A DNA stretch of 64,000 bases, taken from an uncultured Prevotellaceae bacterium (lineage in GTDB: Bacteria > Bacteroidota > Bacteroidia > Bacteroidales > Muribaculaceae). Positions 49,445-59,550 of this stretch are shown here, in pieces. The notes under the pieces were generated by a model. It was not told the origin of the DNA and did no database searches. It worked only from the letters and a program-made list of their open reading frames with translations. The stretch spans positions 30,609 through 94,608 of the forward strand of contig CAMVKS010000003.1 in the NCBI GenBank assembly GCA_947167995.1, read 5' to 3'. The first letter of the stretch is position 1, and each line of letters opens with the position of its first letter. A program made the position numbers and the translations under genes.

Positions 49445-49536
49445 CCGCTTTTTAAGAACTTACTAATGAATAATTAGAATCGCTACACCCCCACCCATTC
49501 TATTTTTTAGTAAACCGCTTTTTGCGACATCTTTTT

Positions 49537-50595
49537 TTATAGAAATTTCGTTATGAGTGCATTAACTGTCAGCCATAATATAAGCATAATTGTTAAAACA
49601 ACTGTAACTCCCAAATAATTTGACAAATATATAGAAGTTCCGGTCAAGAAAATAAAAACCAGTAACTCCACAATTAATGTTACATGTTGGGAAAGACCTA
49701 ACCTGAGCAACTTGTGGTGAAAATGATTGTCATCTGCATTAAAAGGATTCCGCCCATTTATTAAACGATATAATACAACATTAACAACATCAAAGCATGG
49801 AAGAATAAGAGGAGAAAATGCAACAATAAATGAATTTTTATGTATTAACACAGGTGTTTGAGGAGCACAGTTGACCACTATAGCCAAGACACAAAGTACA
49901 AGCCCAAGCACTGTAGAGCCTGTATCACCCATAAATGTCTTATTATGACTGGATGCTTTGCCCTTAAAGTTAAAATAGAAGAAAGGCAACAAAACACCAA
50001 TAAATGATACAGGTAGAAGAACTTTATAGTCACCATTTGTGTATAATATCACCGAATAATATATAAAAGACAGAATTGCTATACTTGAAGATAGGCCATC
50101 GATTCCATCAATAAAATTAAACGCATTGATACTCAAAATTATTAGAAATATTGTTACACATAATCCAAACGTATATGGAAGATCATATAGTCCTAAGAGT
50201 CCATGAAAATTATTCAATAAGAACCCCGTCAAGCACAAAACAAGTCCAGCAATAAACTGGAATATGAATTTTGTACGATAACGAAGTCCTTTAATATCAT
50301 CAGCTATGCCTAAGATATACAAGATAAATATCGATGCTACCAAACCTAATACAGGCATAGTACTTCCAACAGAAAATCCTTTACTGCCAAGAATTAAGCA
50401 ACCAGTAATGAATGATACAATAGCGACTGGCACAAAAGCCACTCCACCAAGTCGTGGGATATCTCCTTTATGAATTTTTCTCTTTGTGTGTAAATCAAAC
50501 AAATTATGATTATAAGCATATTTCATAATCAACCTTATCAAAAATGCTGATAAAGAACAACTTATAATCAAAACTACTATGATTGAAGATAACAT
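49537..50595 (-). CDS. Undecaprenyl-phosphate sugar-1-phosphate transferase (WecA/MraY family)
   Basis: HKGDIPRLGGVAFVP; LGIADDIKGLRYRTKF; NAFNFIDGIDGLSSS; FMGDTGSTVLG; NPFNADDNHFHHKLL. Confidence 0.93.
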   Translation of the reverse strand: MLSSIIVVLIISCSLSAFLIRLIMKYAYNHNLFDLHTKRKIHKGDIPRLGGVAFVPVAIVSFITGCLILGSKGFSVGSTMPVLGLVASIFILYILGIADDIKGLRYRTKFIFQFIAGLVLCLTGFLLNNFHGLLGLYDLPYTFGLCVTIFLIILSINAFNFIDGIDGLSSSIAILSFIYYSVILYTNGDYKVLLPVSFIGVLLPFFYFNFKGKASSHNKTFMGDTGSTVLGLVLCVLAIVVNCAPQTPVLIHKNSFIVAFSPLILPCFDVVNVVLYRLINGRNPFNADDNHFHHKLLRLGLSQHVTLIVELLVFIFLTGTSIYLSNYLGVTVVLTIMLILWLTVNALITKFL

Positions 50596-50725
50596 GATTA
50601 CTATTTTATAACCTTAAATTTCTTTTCTTAGAGTTTAAATTTAAATGATTTTATCCAAATTAATCTCACTCTTATCTCAGGCACAACAAGATATAATTCA
50701 GTGTTAAAATGAATGTCAGTTGCTT

Positions 50726-50869
50726 TTATAGAAACCAACAACAAGAGAACAACCTCACACTTACGAACAGCACTTTATAACTGCCCTTAAGCAGAGATTG
50801 TAACTCAGATTTATTGACATGCCACCCAAAGAAAATCAGGTTGCTATATAATTGTAGGCTTAGTAACAT
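50726..50869 (-). pseudogene. Vestigial duplicate of the 5' end of the epsG-like gene
   Basis: Reads MLLSLQLYSNLIFFGWHVNKSELQSLLKGSYKVLFVSVRLFSCCWFL*, matching MLLSLLVYSLTGAILFFLGWHVNKREQQLLVNGG of the gene at 48275-49444; nucleotide identity also visible (ATTTATTGACATGCCACCCAAAGAAAATCAGG vs TTTTATTGACATGCCACCCTAAGAAAAACAAG). Confidence 0.75.
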
Positions 50870-52075
50870 CTATTTTTTGAAGATGCCACAAAAGTCAAGA
50901 ATAACCTTATCATCACGCCATTCAAGCTGCTTGAACTCATCATGAGCTGTCAAGAATACTACAATGTCTGCTTTCTCGTAGGCCTCTTTAAATGGCGTGA
51001 GTTTGAACACTTTATGTTCATTGATATTGGGCTCAACAACGAGAAAATCAGCATTGTTCTTGCTCTGCATAACCTCGGTAGTAATTCGTTTGGCAGGAGA
51101 TTCACGCAGGTCATCAATATTTGGCTTGAAGGCAAGGCCCATCATTGCAACGACTGGCTTGCGATGGTTCTCAAGTTCAAACTCAAGCATCGCGTTCTTC
51201 ACACGCTCAGCACACCATTGTGCTTTGTAGTTATTAATTTCACGGGCTTGAGCAATGATTCTTGCCTGTTTGGGATAAGCAGCAGTGATAAAATAAGGAT
51301 CCACAGCTATGCAGTGCCCTCCAACTCCACATCCAGGCTGAAGGATATTTACACGCGGATGCTTGTTGGCTAGATTAATCAAATCCCACACGTTGATGCC
51401 AGCCTGTTCGCATATCATCGATAGCTCATTGGCGAATGCAATCTGCACATCACGGCTTGAGTTCTCGGTTAGTTTGCATAACTCTGCGGTGCGAGCATTG
51501 GTTCGGTGAAGCATGCCAGTTACAAACTGTGAATAAAATTCTATAGCATGAGTAGTTGATTCTTCATCAATGCCACCAATCACACGGTCATTGTTAACAA
51601 GCTCATAGATCACATTGCCAGGCAGTACACGTTCTGGACAGTAAGCTATATGAATAGATCCTTTTAATTCTGGACGCTCACTGAATATATACTCAGCCAT
51701 CTGCTCAGTAGTGCCCACTGGTGATGTCGATTCTATAACAAACAAATCGCCAGGTTTAAGAAGTGGCATCACCATGCTTGTTGCATTTTTGACATAAGAA
51801 ATATCAGGCTCATGATCGCCCTTAAATGGAGTGGGTACAACAATAAAATAAGCATCACTCACAACTGGGCTTGATGTGGCTGTGAATTTCCCTGACGCCA
51901 GTACTTGTTGCAGTAATTCCTCCAATCCAGGTTCTACGATGTGCAGATGTCCTTTTAAAGTTTCTTCAACAACTTTTGCATTGATATCAACACCAGTCAC
52001 ATCAACACCATGTTTTGCTGCTATTATCGCTGTGGGAAGGCCAATGTAGCCCAGTCCCATGAAACAAGCTTTCAT
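50870..52075 (-). CDS. wecC: UDP-N-acetyl-D-mannosamine dehydrogenase
   Basis: ACFMGLGYIGLPTAIIAAKHGVDVTGVDIN; VESTSPVGTTEQ; NVYLxLANKHPRVNILQPGCGVGGHCIAVDPYF-type block; AFKPNIDDLRESPA. Confidence 0.93.
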   Translation of the reverse strand: MKACFMGLGYIGLPTAIIAAKHGVDVTGVDINAKVVEETLKGHLHIVEPGLEELLQQVLASGKFTATSSPVVSDAYFIVVPTPFKGDHEPDISYVKNATSMVMPLLKPGDLFVIESTSPVGTTEQMAEYIFSERPELKGSIHIAYCPERVLPGNVIYELVNNDRVIGGIDEESTTHAIEFYSQFVTGMLHRTNARTAELCKLTENSSRDVQIAFANELSMICEQAGINVWDLINLANKHPRVNILQPGCGVGGHCIAVDPYFITAAYPKQARIIAQAREINNYKAQWCAERVKNAMLEFELENHRKPVVAMMGLAFKPNIDDLRESPAKRITTEVMQSKNNADFLVVEPNINEHKVFKLTPFKEAYEKADIVVFLTAHDEFKQLEWRDDKVILDFCGIFKK

Positions 52076-52117
52076 TTTATAAATGCAATTTATTTAACTT
52101 ATTTATTTGTGTTACTT

Positions 52118-54493
52118 TTAACTATTACCATAACCATAGCCATAACCATAACGACGATAGCCATAGCCATTTGACTCTTCAGTAGTTCCATTGAGCAACA
52201 ATACCATGTTATTGAAACGTTTCTCGGTATAGTACTTCTCTACTTCGGGTAACATATGGCGATCAAGCAAACCTGAACGTAAGACATAAATAGTTACATC
52301 CGTTAAATTGTTTATAATTGATGCATCGGCTACAATATCAATTGGAGGACAGTCAATAACAATGATATCATAAAGGTCACGCATGCTTTTGAGCATTGAC
52401 GATAACCTCTCGCTAAACAGCAATTCAGTAGGATTCGGTGGAATAGTACCCACAGGCAAAACATCTAAATTATTGTGAATTCGCCCATTGACAATTACAT
52501 CATCTATTTTCTCATACTGTCCATTAAGATAGTCAGAAATACCTCGTTGAGGTGAATCAACAAAGGTAGACATAGATGCTTTACGGAGGTCCAAATCAAT
52601 GAGAAGAGTTTTCTTCCCTTTTATTGCAAAGCTTGTTGCCAAGTTGGTAGAAATAAAGGTTTTACCTGAACCAACATTCGAAGAAGTAAGCATAACCACT
52701 TTTTGGTCCTTGCCAAGAACAAATTCAAGATTTGTTCTAACAACACGGAATGCTTCATTAATATTGTTACCATTCTTTTCTTGAACTACAATTTCACGAA
52801 CTTCCTTACGGCGATTGAACAAGGCCAACAGACCTTTGCGTTTACGATAAGACAATGGAATTTCGCCAATAAATGGCATGCTTAGATCTTCTATGTCTTT
52901 GCGACCATATACCTTTGTGTTCAAATTATTAACAACGAACAATATAATCATAGGTATCAACAAACCTAAAACTATTGCTACAATAAGAACATTAATTTTA
53001 ACTGGCGATGTTGGGAATCTTGAACCGGAAGGGGGATTAAGCAACTTAGAATTGTAGGCTGTATAGGCTTTAGACAATTGATTCTCTTCGCGTTTTTGCA
53101 GCAAAAAAAGATATAGCTGTTCCTTTACCTTTTGTTGACGCTCCACACTAAGTAGGTCTTTCTCTAAACCGGGACTTGCCGCGATTTTATCGCTTGTTAT
53201 AGACTTCGAAGACTCTAATGCACGCTTACGGTCATTTAAAGTCGCAACAACAGTATTAAGTGAAGTTATTATCGCTGAACGAGTAGCATTAATTTGCTCA
53301 TCAAGAGATTGTACAAGAGGGTTGTTTATACCACTATTTTCTAAAAGGCTATTTCGTTGTAAAACCTTTTCATTATAATCTTTGATTTGACTGGCGACTG
53401 CATTATTATCAATTCCCGAATTTGCAGGCAAGACTTCAAATTTCTTTCCTGCCAACTGAGATTTAATCAGATTTGCCATGTAAATCTGGTTGTCAAGATC
53501 CAACAACTGTGAACTCGTGTTTTCAACCTTGGAGAGATTAATTTGTGTAGCAACACCTAAATCTGGTGCAGCATTACTTTGTTTTTGCTGAGCTATATTA
53601 GCGTCTACACTTCCTAGTTGGCTTTCTATAGTTTTTAACTCGTCATCAATGAAGGAACTAGTACTAATGGCCTGTTTATTAATGTCCTCAATCCAACGAT
53701 TGTTATATACTTCAAAGAGTTTATTTAATAAATCTGTTGCACGTTCAGAAGACACATCGCTAATTGATATATCAACAACAGACGCACGTTCTTGACTGAG
53801 GTCAACATTCAACATATTTGAATATTTGTCAGCAATATCTGATATTCGATTTTTCTTCACTCGAATGGGAGTGTCAAATTTGCCTACATAATTTTTCGTA
53901 GGAGTGACCAAAATTTGACCGATAGGCGTTTTTGCTACCTTCCCAAGCATTCCCTTGACAATCTTTTGGGAAGGAGATTTCATGTTAGAATCTAAAAAAT
54001 CGGTCATCTCTATTGAATTGTTTTTCTTAATAGTAAGAGTGAATGCTGCCCATTCATCAGGGTCAATATCTGGTAGTGTAACAACCATCGGCAGGTTACT
54101 TCCGTACAATGTGATATCATGAAATCTACCATCAGTCTTGTAGTCAATATCGAGATGTAAGTCTTTAACCACATCCTCCATATAAGAAGGAGACTTAAGT
54201 GTAATCATCTCATTAAATAAATTAGTCTTGCCACCTACAATTCCCATGTCAGAAAATTGACTGAATTCACTGGACAATGAACGGCTTTTGTCATCGTCCT
54301 TGATTAAAATCGACATCTTACGTGTGTAAGAAGGTGTTGTAAACATCAAGTAAAGCACAGCCAAGCCAAGTGCGATAACAAGAGAAATTGCAAACCAGTA
54401 CCAACGCGATAAGCAAAGATAAAGCCACTCTTGAATTTTCTCGAAATCCTCGTTTTTGGTGGTTGGATATTGTTTAGGGGTTTCTTCCGCCAT
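52118..54493 (-). CDS. Polysaccharide biosynthesis tyrosine autokinase (Wzc-like)
   Basis: Wzz-like N-terminal, coiled coil, LTSSNVGSGKTFISTNLATSFA, LLIDLDLRKASMS, DIIVIDCPPID; Tyr-rich tail NGYGYRRYGYGYGYGNS. Confidence 0.95.
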   Translation of the reverse strand: MAEETPKQYPTTKNEDFEKIQEWLYLCLSRWYWFAISLVIALGLAVLYLMFTTPSYTRKMSILIKDDDKSRSLSSEFSQFSDMGIVGGKTNLFNEMITLKSPSYMEDVVKDLHLDIDYKTDGRFHDITLYGSNLPMVVTLPDIDPDEWAAFTLTIKKNNSIEMTDFLDSNMKSPSQKIVKGMLGKVAKTPIGQILVTPTKNYVGKFDTPIRVKKNRISDIADKYSNMLNVDLSQERASVVDISISDVSSERATDLLNKLFEVYNNRWIEDINKQAISTSSFIDDELKTIESQLGSVDANIAQQKQSNAAPDLGVATQINLSKVENTSSQLLDLDNQIYMANLIKSQLAGKKFEVLPANSGIDNNAVASQIKDYNEKVLQRNSLLENSGINNPLVQSLDEQINATRSAIITSLNTVVATLNDRKRALESSKSITSDKIAASPGLEKDLLSVERQQKVKEQLYLFLLQKREENQLSKAYTAYNSKLLNPPSGSRFPTSPVKINVLIVAIVLGLLIPMIILFVVNNLNTKVYGRKDIEDLSMPFIGEIPLSYRKRKGLLALFNRRKEVREIVVQEKNGNNINEAFRVVRTNLEFVLGKDQKVVMLTSSNVGSGKTFISTNLATSFAIKGKKTLLIDLDLRKASMSTFVDSPQRGISDYLNGQYEKIDDVIVNGRIHNNLDVLPVGTIPPNPTELLFSERLSSMLKSMRDLYDIIVIDCPPIDIVADASIINNLTDVTIYVLRSGLLDRHMLPEVEKYYTEKRFNNMVLLLNGTTEESNGYGYRRYGYGYGYGNS

Positions 54494-54501
54494 TTTATTA
54501 A

Positions 54502-55299
54502 TTATTTAAAGATAAGAACCGATACAGATGTTAGCAAAGACGCAAGCGAAATCCACAATGTGGGTTGTAAAAACGCATTGCCAGCAGCAGTTGACTCGCG
54601 AGCTTTCTTCTCATTGGGTTCAACATAGATCATATCGCCTTGTTTCAAATAATAAACTGGCGAATTATATATACTCTGAATATTAGTGAGGTCCACACGA
54701 TAAGCCATCTGTTTGCCACCATCCTCACGCATGACAAGGACATTATCACGCTTTCCATTAATAGTAAGGTCGCCTGCGCGGCTAAGAGCGTCAATCAATG
54801 TAGTCTTATCATGGTCCATCAAGAATCGACCTGGAGAATTAACCTCACCCATTACCGAGAAGTACAGGTCGAGAAAATCTACAGTCACAACAGGATCATT
54901 AAGTAATTGTCTACTAATCAACTCATTTTTTATGTAGGCAGCAACTTCACTACGAGTCTTGCCTTTTAGATTGATTTTGCCTAAAACGGGGAAATCAATA
55001 TCTCCATTTTCATCAAGAGTGTAACTTGCAACTTGACTAGTAGACAAGTTAGCATCGGATTGTGATGTTTTATATCTTCCAACAATCTGAAGATTGAAGA
55101 GGTAGGCCAATCCAGGATCTTTACTCCCAACGAGAATTGAAAGTTTGTCGCCTGGTTGTATTGTAACCAATTTTACGTCCATTAGTTGCTGTGTTTGTCC
55201 TGATTGTACATCTTGAAAATAACCTAACTTAGGGGTATTGCAAGATGAAAAAACAAAAAACAATAGCAACAGTAAATAAAAATAATTTTTTGTCTTCAT
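54502..55299 (-). CDS. Polysaccharide export lipoprotein (Wza-like, SLBB)
   Basis: Lipobox FVFSSCNTPK; IQPGDKLSILV; VMGEVNSPGRFLMDHDKTTLIDALSRAGDLT; start at internal Met of ORF 54502..55326. Confidence 0.93.
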   Translation of the reverse strand: MKTKNYFYLLLLLFFVFSSCNTPKLGYFQDVQSGQTQQLMDVKLVTIQPGDKLSILVGSKDPGLAYLFNLQIVGRYKTSQSDANLSTSQVASYTLDENGDIDFPVLGKINLKGKTRSEVAAYIKNELISRQLLNDPVVTVDFLDLYFSVMGEVNSPGRFLMDHDKTTLIDALSRAGDLTINGKRDNVLVMREDGGKQMAYRVDLTNIQSIYNSPVYYLKQGDMIYVEPNEKKARESTAAGNAFLQPTLWISLASLLTSVSVLIFK

Positions 55300-55652
55300 A
55301 CTTATAATTGTTTTTTTATTTATCAAAAAAGAATTTTATTTATTTTGATTCGTTCAAATATCGTATAGTAATTATTAAAAATAATAATCTACAAAAACGA
55401 AAGGATATAATTAAAGTATAATAATTTAGGACGTCAAATGACATGTATAAAACTGTCATTCAGCGAATTAATTGTATTTGTCACATTTTTGCTTTCAGTG
55501 CTAACATCAATTTAGACTGACATATGCACATTTTTAAGCCCACAAAAATACAAACAAATATGAGAATATGCAATTTTTCAAACAAAATGTTTTCAACAAA
55601 AAAAAACGTTAAAACGCAAACTTTCGATTGGTTTCAACGATTCTTTTCTTTG

Positions 55653-55727
55653 TCGGGGTACCAGGATTCGAACCTGGGACCTCCTGCTCCCAAAGCAGGC
55701 GCGCTAACCGGACTGCGCTACACCCCG
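55653..55727 (-). tRNA. tRNA-Pro (anticodon TGG)
   Basis: Minus strand CGGGGTG TA GCGC AGTCCGGTTA GCGC G CCTGC TTTGGGA GCAGG AGGTC CCAGG TTCGAAT CCTGG TACCCCG A folds as a full cloverleaf. Confidence 0.95.
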
Positions 55728-55758
55728 AATAATCATATTTCATCTGATTAAAGCGTTG

Positions 55759-55788
55759 CAAAGGTACAACTATTTTTCGTAATGGCAA
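55759..55788 (-). promoter_or_regulatory. Promoter of tRNA-Pro
   Basis: Minus strand TTG, 19-bp spacer, TACCTTTG. Confidence 0.6.
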
Positions 55789-55965
55789 GTTTTTTGTTGA
55801 AAAAAATGCGAAAAAAGCGAGTTTTTTACTTTAATGATGTTTTTTAACCTCAAAATGAATGTTATTTTGAACAATAATTACTAATTTTGTGAGATTCTTT
55901 TTCGATTAAATATATGATTATATTTATTGCGTAAACAATATTAATTATATACACATATTTATATT

Positions 55966-57741
55966 ATGTACAGAACGAAAACATGTGGAGAGTTGCGTCT
56001 TGCCAATGCAGGTGAGAATGTAACACTGGCAGGATGGGTTCAACGCACACGTAAGATGGGCGGTATGACCTTCGTGGACTTAAGAGACCGTTATGGTTTA
56101 ACTCAACTGGTGTTTAATGAATCTAATGACGCTGAACTGTGTGCGCGCGCCAACAAACTCGGGCGTGAGTATTGCATTCAAGTAGTTGGTTCCGTAAGTG
56201 AGCGACAGAGCAAAAACCCTAATATGCCTACTGGCGATATCGAGATTATCGTTAGCTCGCTAAACATATTGAGTGAAAGTGCTACTCCTCCATTTACGAT
56301 CGAAGACAACACCGATGGTGGCGATGACTTGAGAATGAAGTACCGTTACCTTGACCTTCGTCGCCCCAGTGTTCGTCAGAACCTTGAATTACGTCACCGC
56401 ATGACAATTTTGATTAGAAATTTTCTCGACAGCCGTGATTTTATCGAAGTCGAGACGCCTATTCTTGTTGGTAGCACACCCGAAGGCGCTCGCGACTTTG
56501 TGGTTCCGAGTCGAATGAATCCTGGTCAATTCTATGCTCTACCTCAAAGCCCACAGACATTGAAACAACTTCTCATGGTCAGCGGATTTGACCGATATTT
56601 CCAGATTGCGAAATGTTTCCGAGACGAAGATCTTCGCGCCGACCGTCAGCCCGAGTTTACCCAAATTGACTGCGAGATGAGCTTTGTAGACCAGGAAGAT
56701 GTACTTGAAATATTCGAAGATCTTGCACGCCATCTCTTCAAAGAGGTGCGAGGTGTTGAATTGCCTGAGAAGCTTCAACAAATGACATGGCATGATGCTA
56801 TGAAATATTATGGTAGCGATAAACCAGACTTGCGTTTTGGTATGACTTTTGTTGAACTAATGGATGAACTTAAAGGCACAAGCGACTTCGCTGTATTTAA
56901 CGATGCCGTCTACATTGGTGGCATATGTGCAAAAGGTTGCGCCGACTACAGCCGCAAGCAACTTGACCAGCTCACCAACTTTGTAAAAAGCCAGCAAGTT
57001 GGCGCTAAAGGGTTGGTATATATCAAACTCAACAGCGACGGTTCTATAAAGAGCAGCATAGACAAATTCTTCACCACAGAACAATTGCAGAAGGTTGCCG
57101 ATAAGATGGACGCCAAACCTGGCGACCTCATCCTTATTCTTAGTGGCGACAATGCCAACAAGACTCGAGTGCAACTATGTTCGCTGCGTCTTGAGATGGG
57201 CGAAAGACTTGGACTGCGCGACAAGAACAAGTTTGAATGTCTCTGGATTGTCGACTTCCCGCTGTTTGAGTGGAGTGACGAGGAACAACGCCTTATGGCA
57301 ACCCACCATCCGTTCACTATGCCAAACCCAGACGACATCCCATTGCTTGAGGATCATCCAGAGCGAGTTCGTGCCAAAGCTTACGACTTTGTGTGCAACG
57401 GCATTGAGGTGGGAGGTGGAAGCCTTCGTATCCATGAAGGATCATTACAAGAGAAGATGTTCCGCATCTTAGGGTTCACCCCCGAACGCGCCACAGCTCA
57501 ATTTGGGTTCTTGATCAACGCATTCAAATATGGTGCACCTCCTCATGCAGGTCTCGCATTCGGTCTTGATCGCTTCGTGTCGATTATGGCAGGACTCGAC
57601 AGCATTCGCGACTGCATTGCTTTCCCAAAGAACAACAGCGGGCGCGATGTGATGCTCGATGCACCAAGTGTGCTTGAGCCAGGACAACTTGAGGAACTGT
57701 TCCTCAAAGTTGATGAAGACAGTATCAATGCAACAAAATAA
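55966..57741 (+). CDS. aspS: Aspartyl-tRNA synthetase
   Basis: [81 protein letters not shown]. Confidence 0.97.
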   Translation: MYRTKTCGELRLANAGENVTLAGWVQRTRKMGGMTFVDLRDRYGLTQLVFNESNDAELCARANKLGREYCIQVVGSVSERQSKNPNMPTGDIEIIVSSLNILSESATPPFTIEDNTDGGDDLRMKYRYLDLRRPSVRQNLELRHRMTILIRNFLDSRDFIEVETPILVGSTPEGARDFVVPSRMNPGQFYALPQSPQTLKQLLMVSGFDRYFQIAKCFRDEDLRADRQPEFTQIDCEMSFVDQEDVLEIFEDLARHLFKEVRGVELPEKLQQMTWHDAMKYYGSDKPDLRFGMTFVELMDELKGTSDFAVFNDAVYIGGICAKGCADYSRKQLDQLTNFVKSQQVGAKGLVYIKLNSDGSIKSSIDKFFTTEQLQKVADKMDAKPGDLILILSGDNANKTRVQLCSLRLEMGERLGLRDKNKFECLWIVDFPLFEWSDEEQRLMATHHPFTMPNPDDIPLLEDHPERVRAKAYDFVCNGIEVGGGSLRIHEGSLQEKMFRILGFTPERATAQFGFLINAFKYGAPPHAGLAFGLDRFVSIMAGLDSIRDCIAFPKNNSGRDVMLDAPSVLEPGQLEELFLKVDEDSINATK

Positions 57742-57749
57742 AAAGGAAG

Positions 57750-58961
57750 ATGATGATAGCCGGTCATCAAGTAGATGATGCGATGTTCTCTTACATCGCA
57801 CAGAATATTGATGCCGACACTTGTAAACTCTTGTTGAAGGCTGAGCCACAACTCTCCTTCGACAAGAGTTTTGCTATCACACAAATTGATTGCCGTCGCA
57901 AGTCAATCAACAAAATTCCCGACCTGCTTTCACATGTAAGATTTCTTTTCCCCAAGCCGATCAGCGCCGAGCAATGCACTCACCAACTTGTGGCTCAATT
58001 TCACGCATCATTATTTGACCCTGACGACGGAGTTCTTGACATGACTATGGGTCTCGGGGTTGATGATTATTATATTTGTCAACGAGTAAAATCTGTAACG
58101 GCAATAGAGATCGACAATGAGATTGCAGCAGTGGGAAAATACAACTTTTCTTTTCTCTCAACCAATGTCGAAGTTATTAATGGTGACTCTGTTGAATATC
58201 TTGAGAATCTTGATATTAGCAAGAAATTTGACTCCATCTTTATCGACCCGGCTCGGCGTTCCAATACCGGAAAACGACTCTATGGACTTTGCGATTGTCT
58301 TCCCGATGTTATTTCACTTTTGCCGCTCATTAAAAAACATTGCACATCTTTATTTATAAAAGCCTCACCAATGCTTGATGTTGCACAGTCGGTTCGTGAT
58401 TTGGATGGTGGACTTACCGATATATGGGCTGTGAGCGTTAAGAATGAATGTAAAGAATTATTTTTCAAACTGGACTTCAAAAAAGAAACTTCACCAATAA
58501 ATCTTCATGCAATCAACCATAACGGTGAAGATTGGATAGAATTCTCTACCAACTACTCTCCTATTTCCTATCAAGAAAAACATGTGTTGATTACACCTGG
58601 GTCATACTTATATGAACCGAATTCAAGCATCATGAAACTTGGGTGTTACCAGGATGTCGAAAGGGCTTTTAACGCATATCAGATATCTAAAAACTCTCAT
58701 TTGATAGTAAGCGACAAGCTTCTTAGCGATTTTCCAGGTCGGCAATTCTCGGTGGTTGAAGTAATCCCATTCAAAGATAAAGAGATAAAACAGTTGCAGA
58801 AACAAATAAAACAAGCCAATATTGCAACACGCAATTTCCGTCTAAAAGCCGATGTACTAAGAAAACGTTTGGGAATTAATGAAGGTGGTGATATTTATAT
58901 CTTTGCCACGACCCTTTCTACAGGACAACAAGTTCTTATTTTGTGCAAGAAAATCATTTGA
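57750..58961 (+). CDS. Class I SAM-dependent methyltransferase with THUMP-like C-terminal domain
   Basis: DDGVLDMTMGLGVDDYYICQRVKSVTAIEIDNEIAAVGKYN; FIDPARRSNTGKRLYGL. Confidence 0.8.
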   Translation: MMIAGHQVDDAMFSYIAQNIDADTCKLLLKAEPQLSFDKSFAITQIDCRRKSINKIPDLLSHVRFLFPKPISAEQCTHQLVAQFHASLFDPDDGVLDMTMGLGVDDYYICQRVKSVTAIEIDNEIAAVGKYNFSFLSTNVEVINGDSVEYLENLDISKKFDSIFIDPARRSNTGKRLYGLCDCLPDVISLLPLIKKHCTSLFIKASPMLDVAQSVRDLDGGLTDIWAVSVKNECKELFFKLDFKKETSPINLHAINHNGEDWIEFSTNYSPISYQEKHVLITPGSYLYEPNSSIMKLGCYQDVERAFNAYQISKNSHLIVSDKLLSDFPGRQFSVVEVIPFKDKEIKQLQKQIKQANIATRNFRLKADVLRKRLGINEGGDIYIFATTLSTGQQVLILCKKII

Positions 58962-59328
58962 CCCTCTCAAGAAACTTCTTACGGTCAACAATGAAACGAC
59001 AGTGACATCCTTCACCAATAAGCACATTGTTGCTGAAAGCTTGCACTTTGAACTCGATTTTCTTGCCTTCGATTTTTGTTACTGCTGCTGTAGCTGAAAT
59101 CTTATCACCTTGTTTCGAAGGGAGCAGATGTGACACTTCTATATATCCTCCTACCGTGGTACAACCATCTTCGAGCAATGGTGCAACAGCCAGCATGGCA
59201 GCATTTTCCATAATCGATACCATTGCGGGTGTTGCAAGCACTTTCATATCTCCTGAGCCCATTGCCGATGCTGTCATTTCTTCACTTACCGTGAACTCGC
59301 TTGTGTGTTTCAATTCTTCAATTATCAT
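58954..59328 (-). CDS. Thioesterase-family (hotdog fold, FlK-like) protein
   Basis: MIIEELKHTSEFTVSEEMTASAMGSGDMKVLATPAMVSIMENAAMLAVAPLLEDGCTTVGGYIEVSHLLPSKQGDKISA; start at internal Met of ORF 58954..59361. Confidence 0.8.
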   Translation of the reverse strand: MIIEELKHTSEFTVSEEMTASAMGSGDMKVLATPAMVSIMENAAMLAVAPLLEDGCTTVGGYIEVSHLLPSKQGDKISATAAVTKIEGKKIEFKVQAFSNNVLIGEGCHCRFIVDRKKFLERVK

Positions 59329-59550
59329 AATCTTACTATATTTTGTTGCAAAAATAAACATAATATTTCTATTGACACAATAATTATTGTTTGTTCTTTA
59401 GACACTAAAAAATCATAAATTGCTTAAAAGGGTTTAAAAGTGGGTAAATAAATGGCTCAAATTGTGACTAAGTAATTATTTATGAGTAATTTTGCATTCG
59501 TTTATAAAAAGTTAATATATTGCAAATAATAAAAACAACATTTTTTCGAC

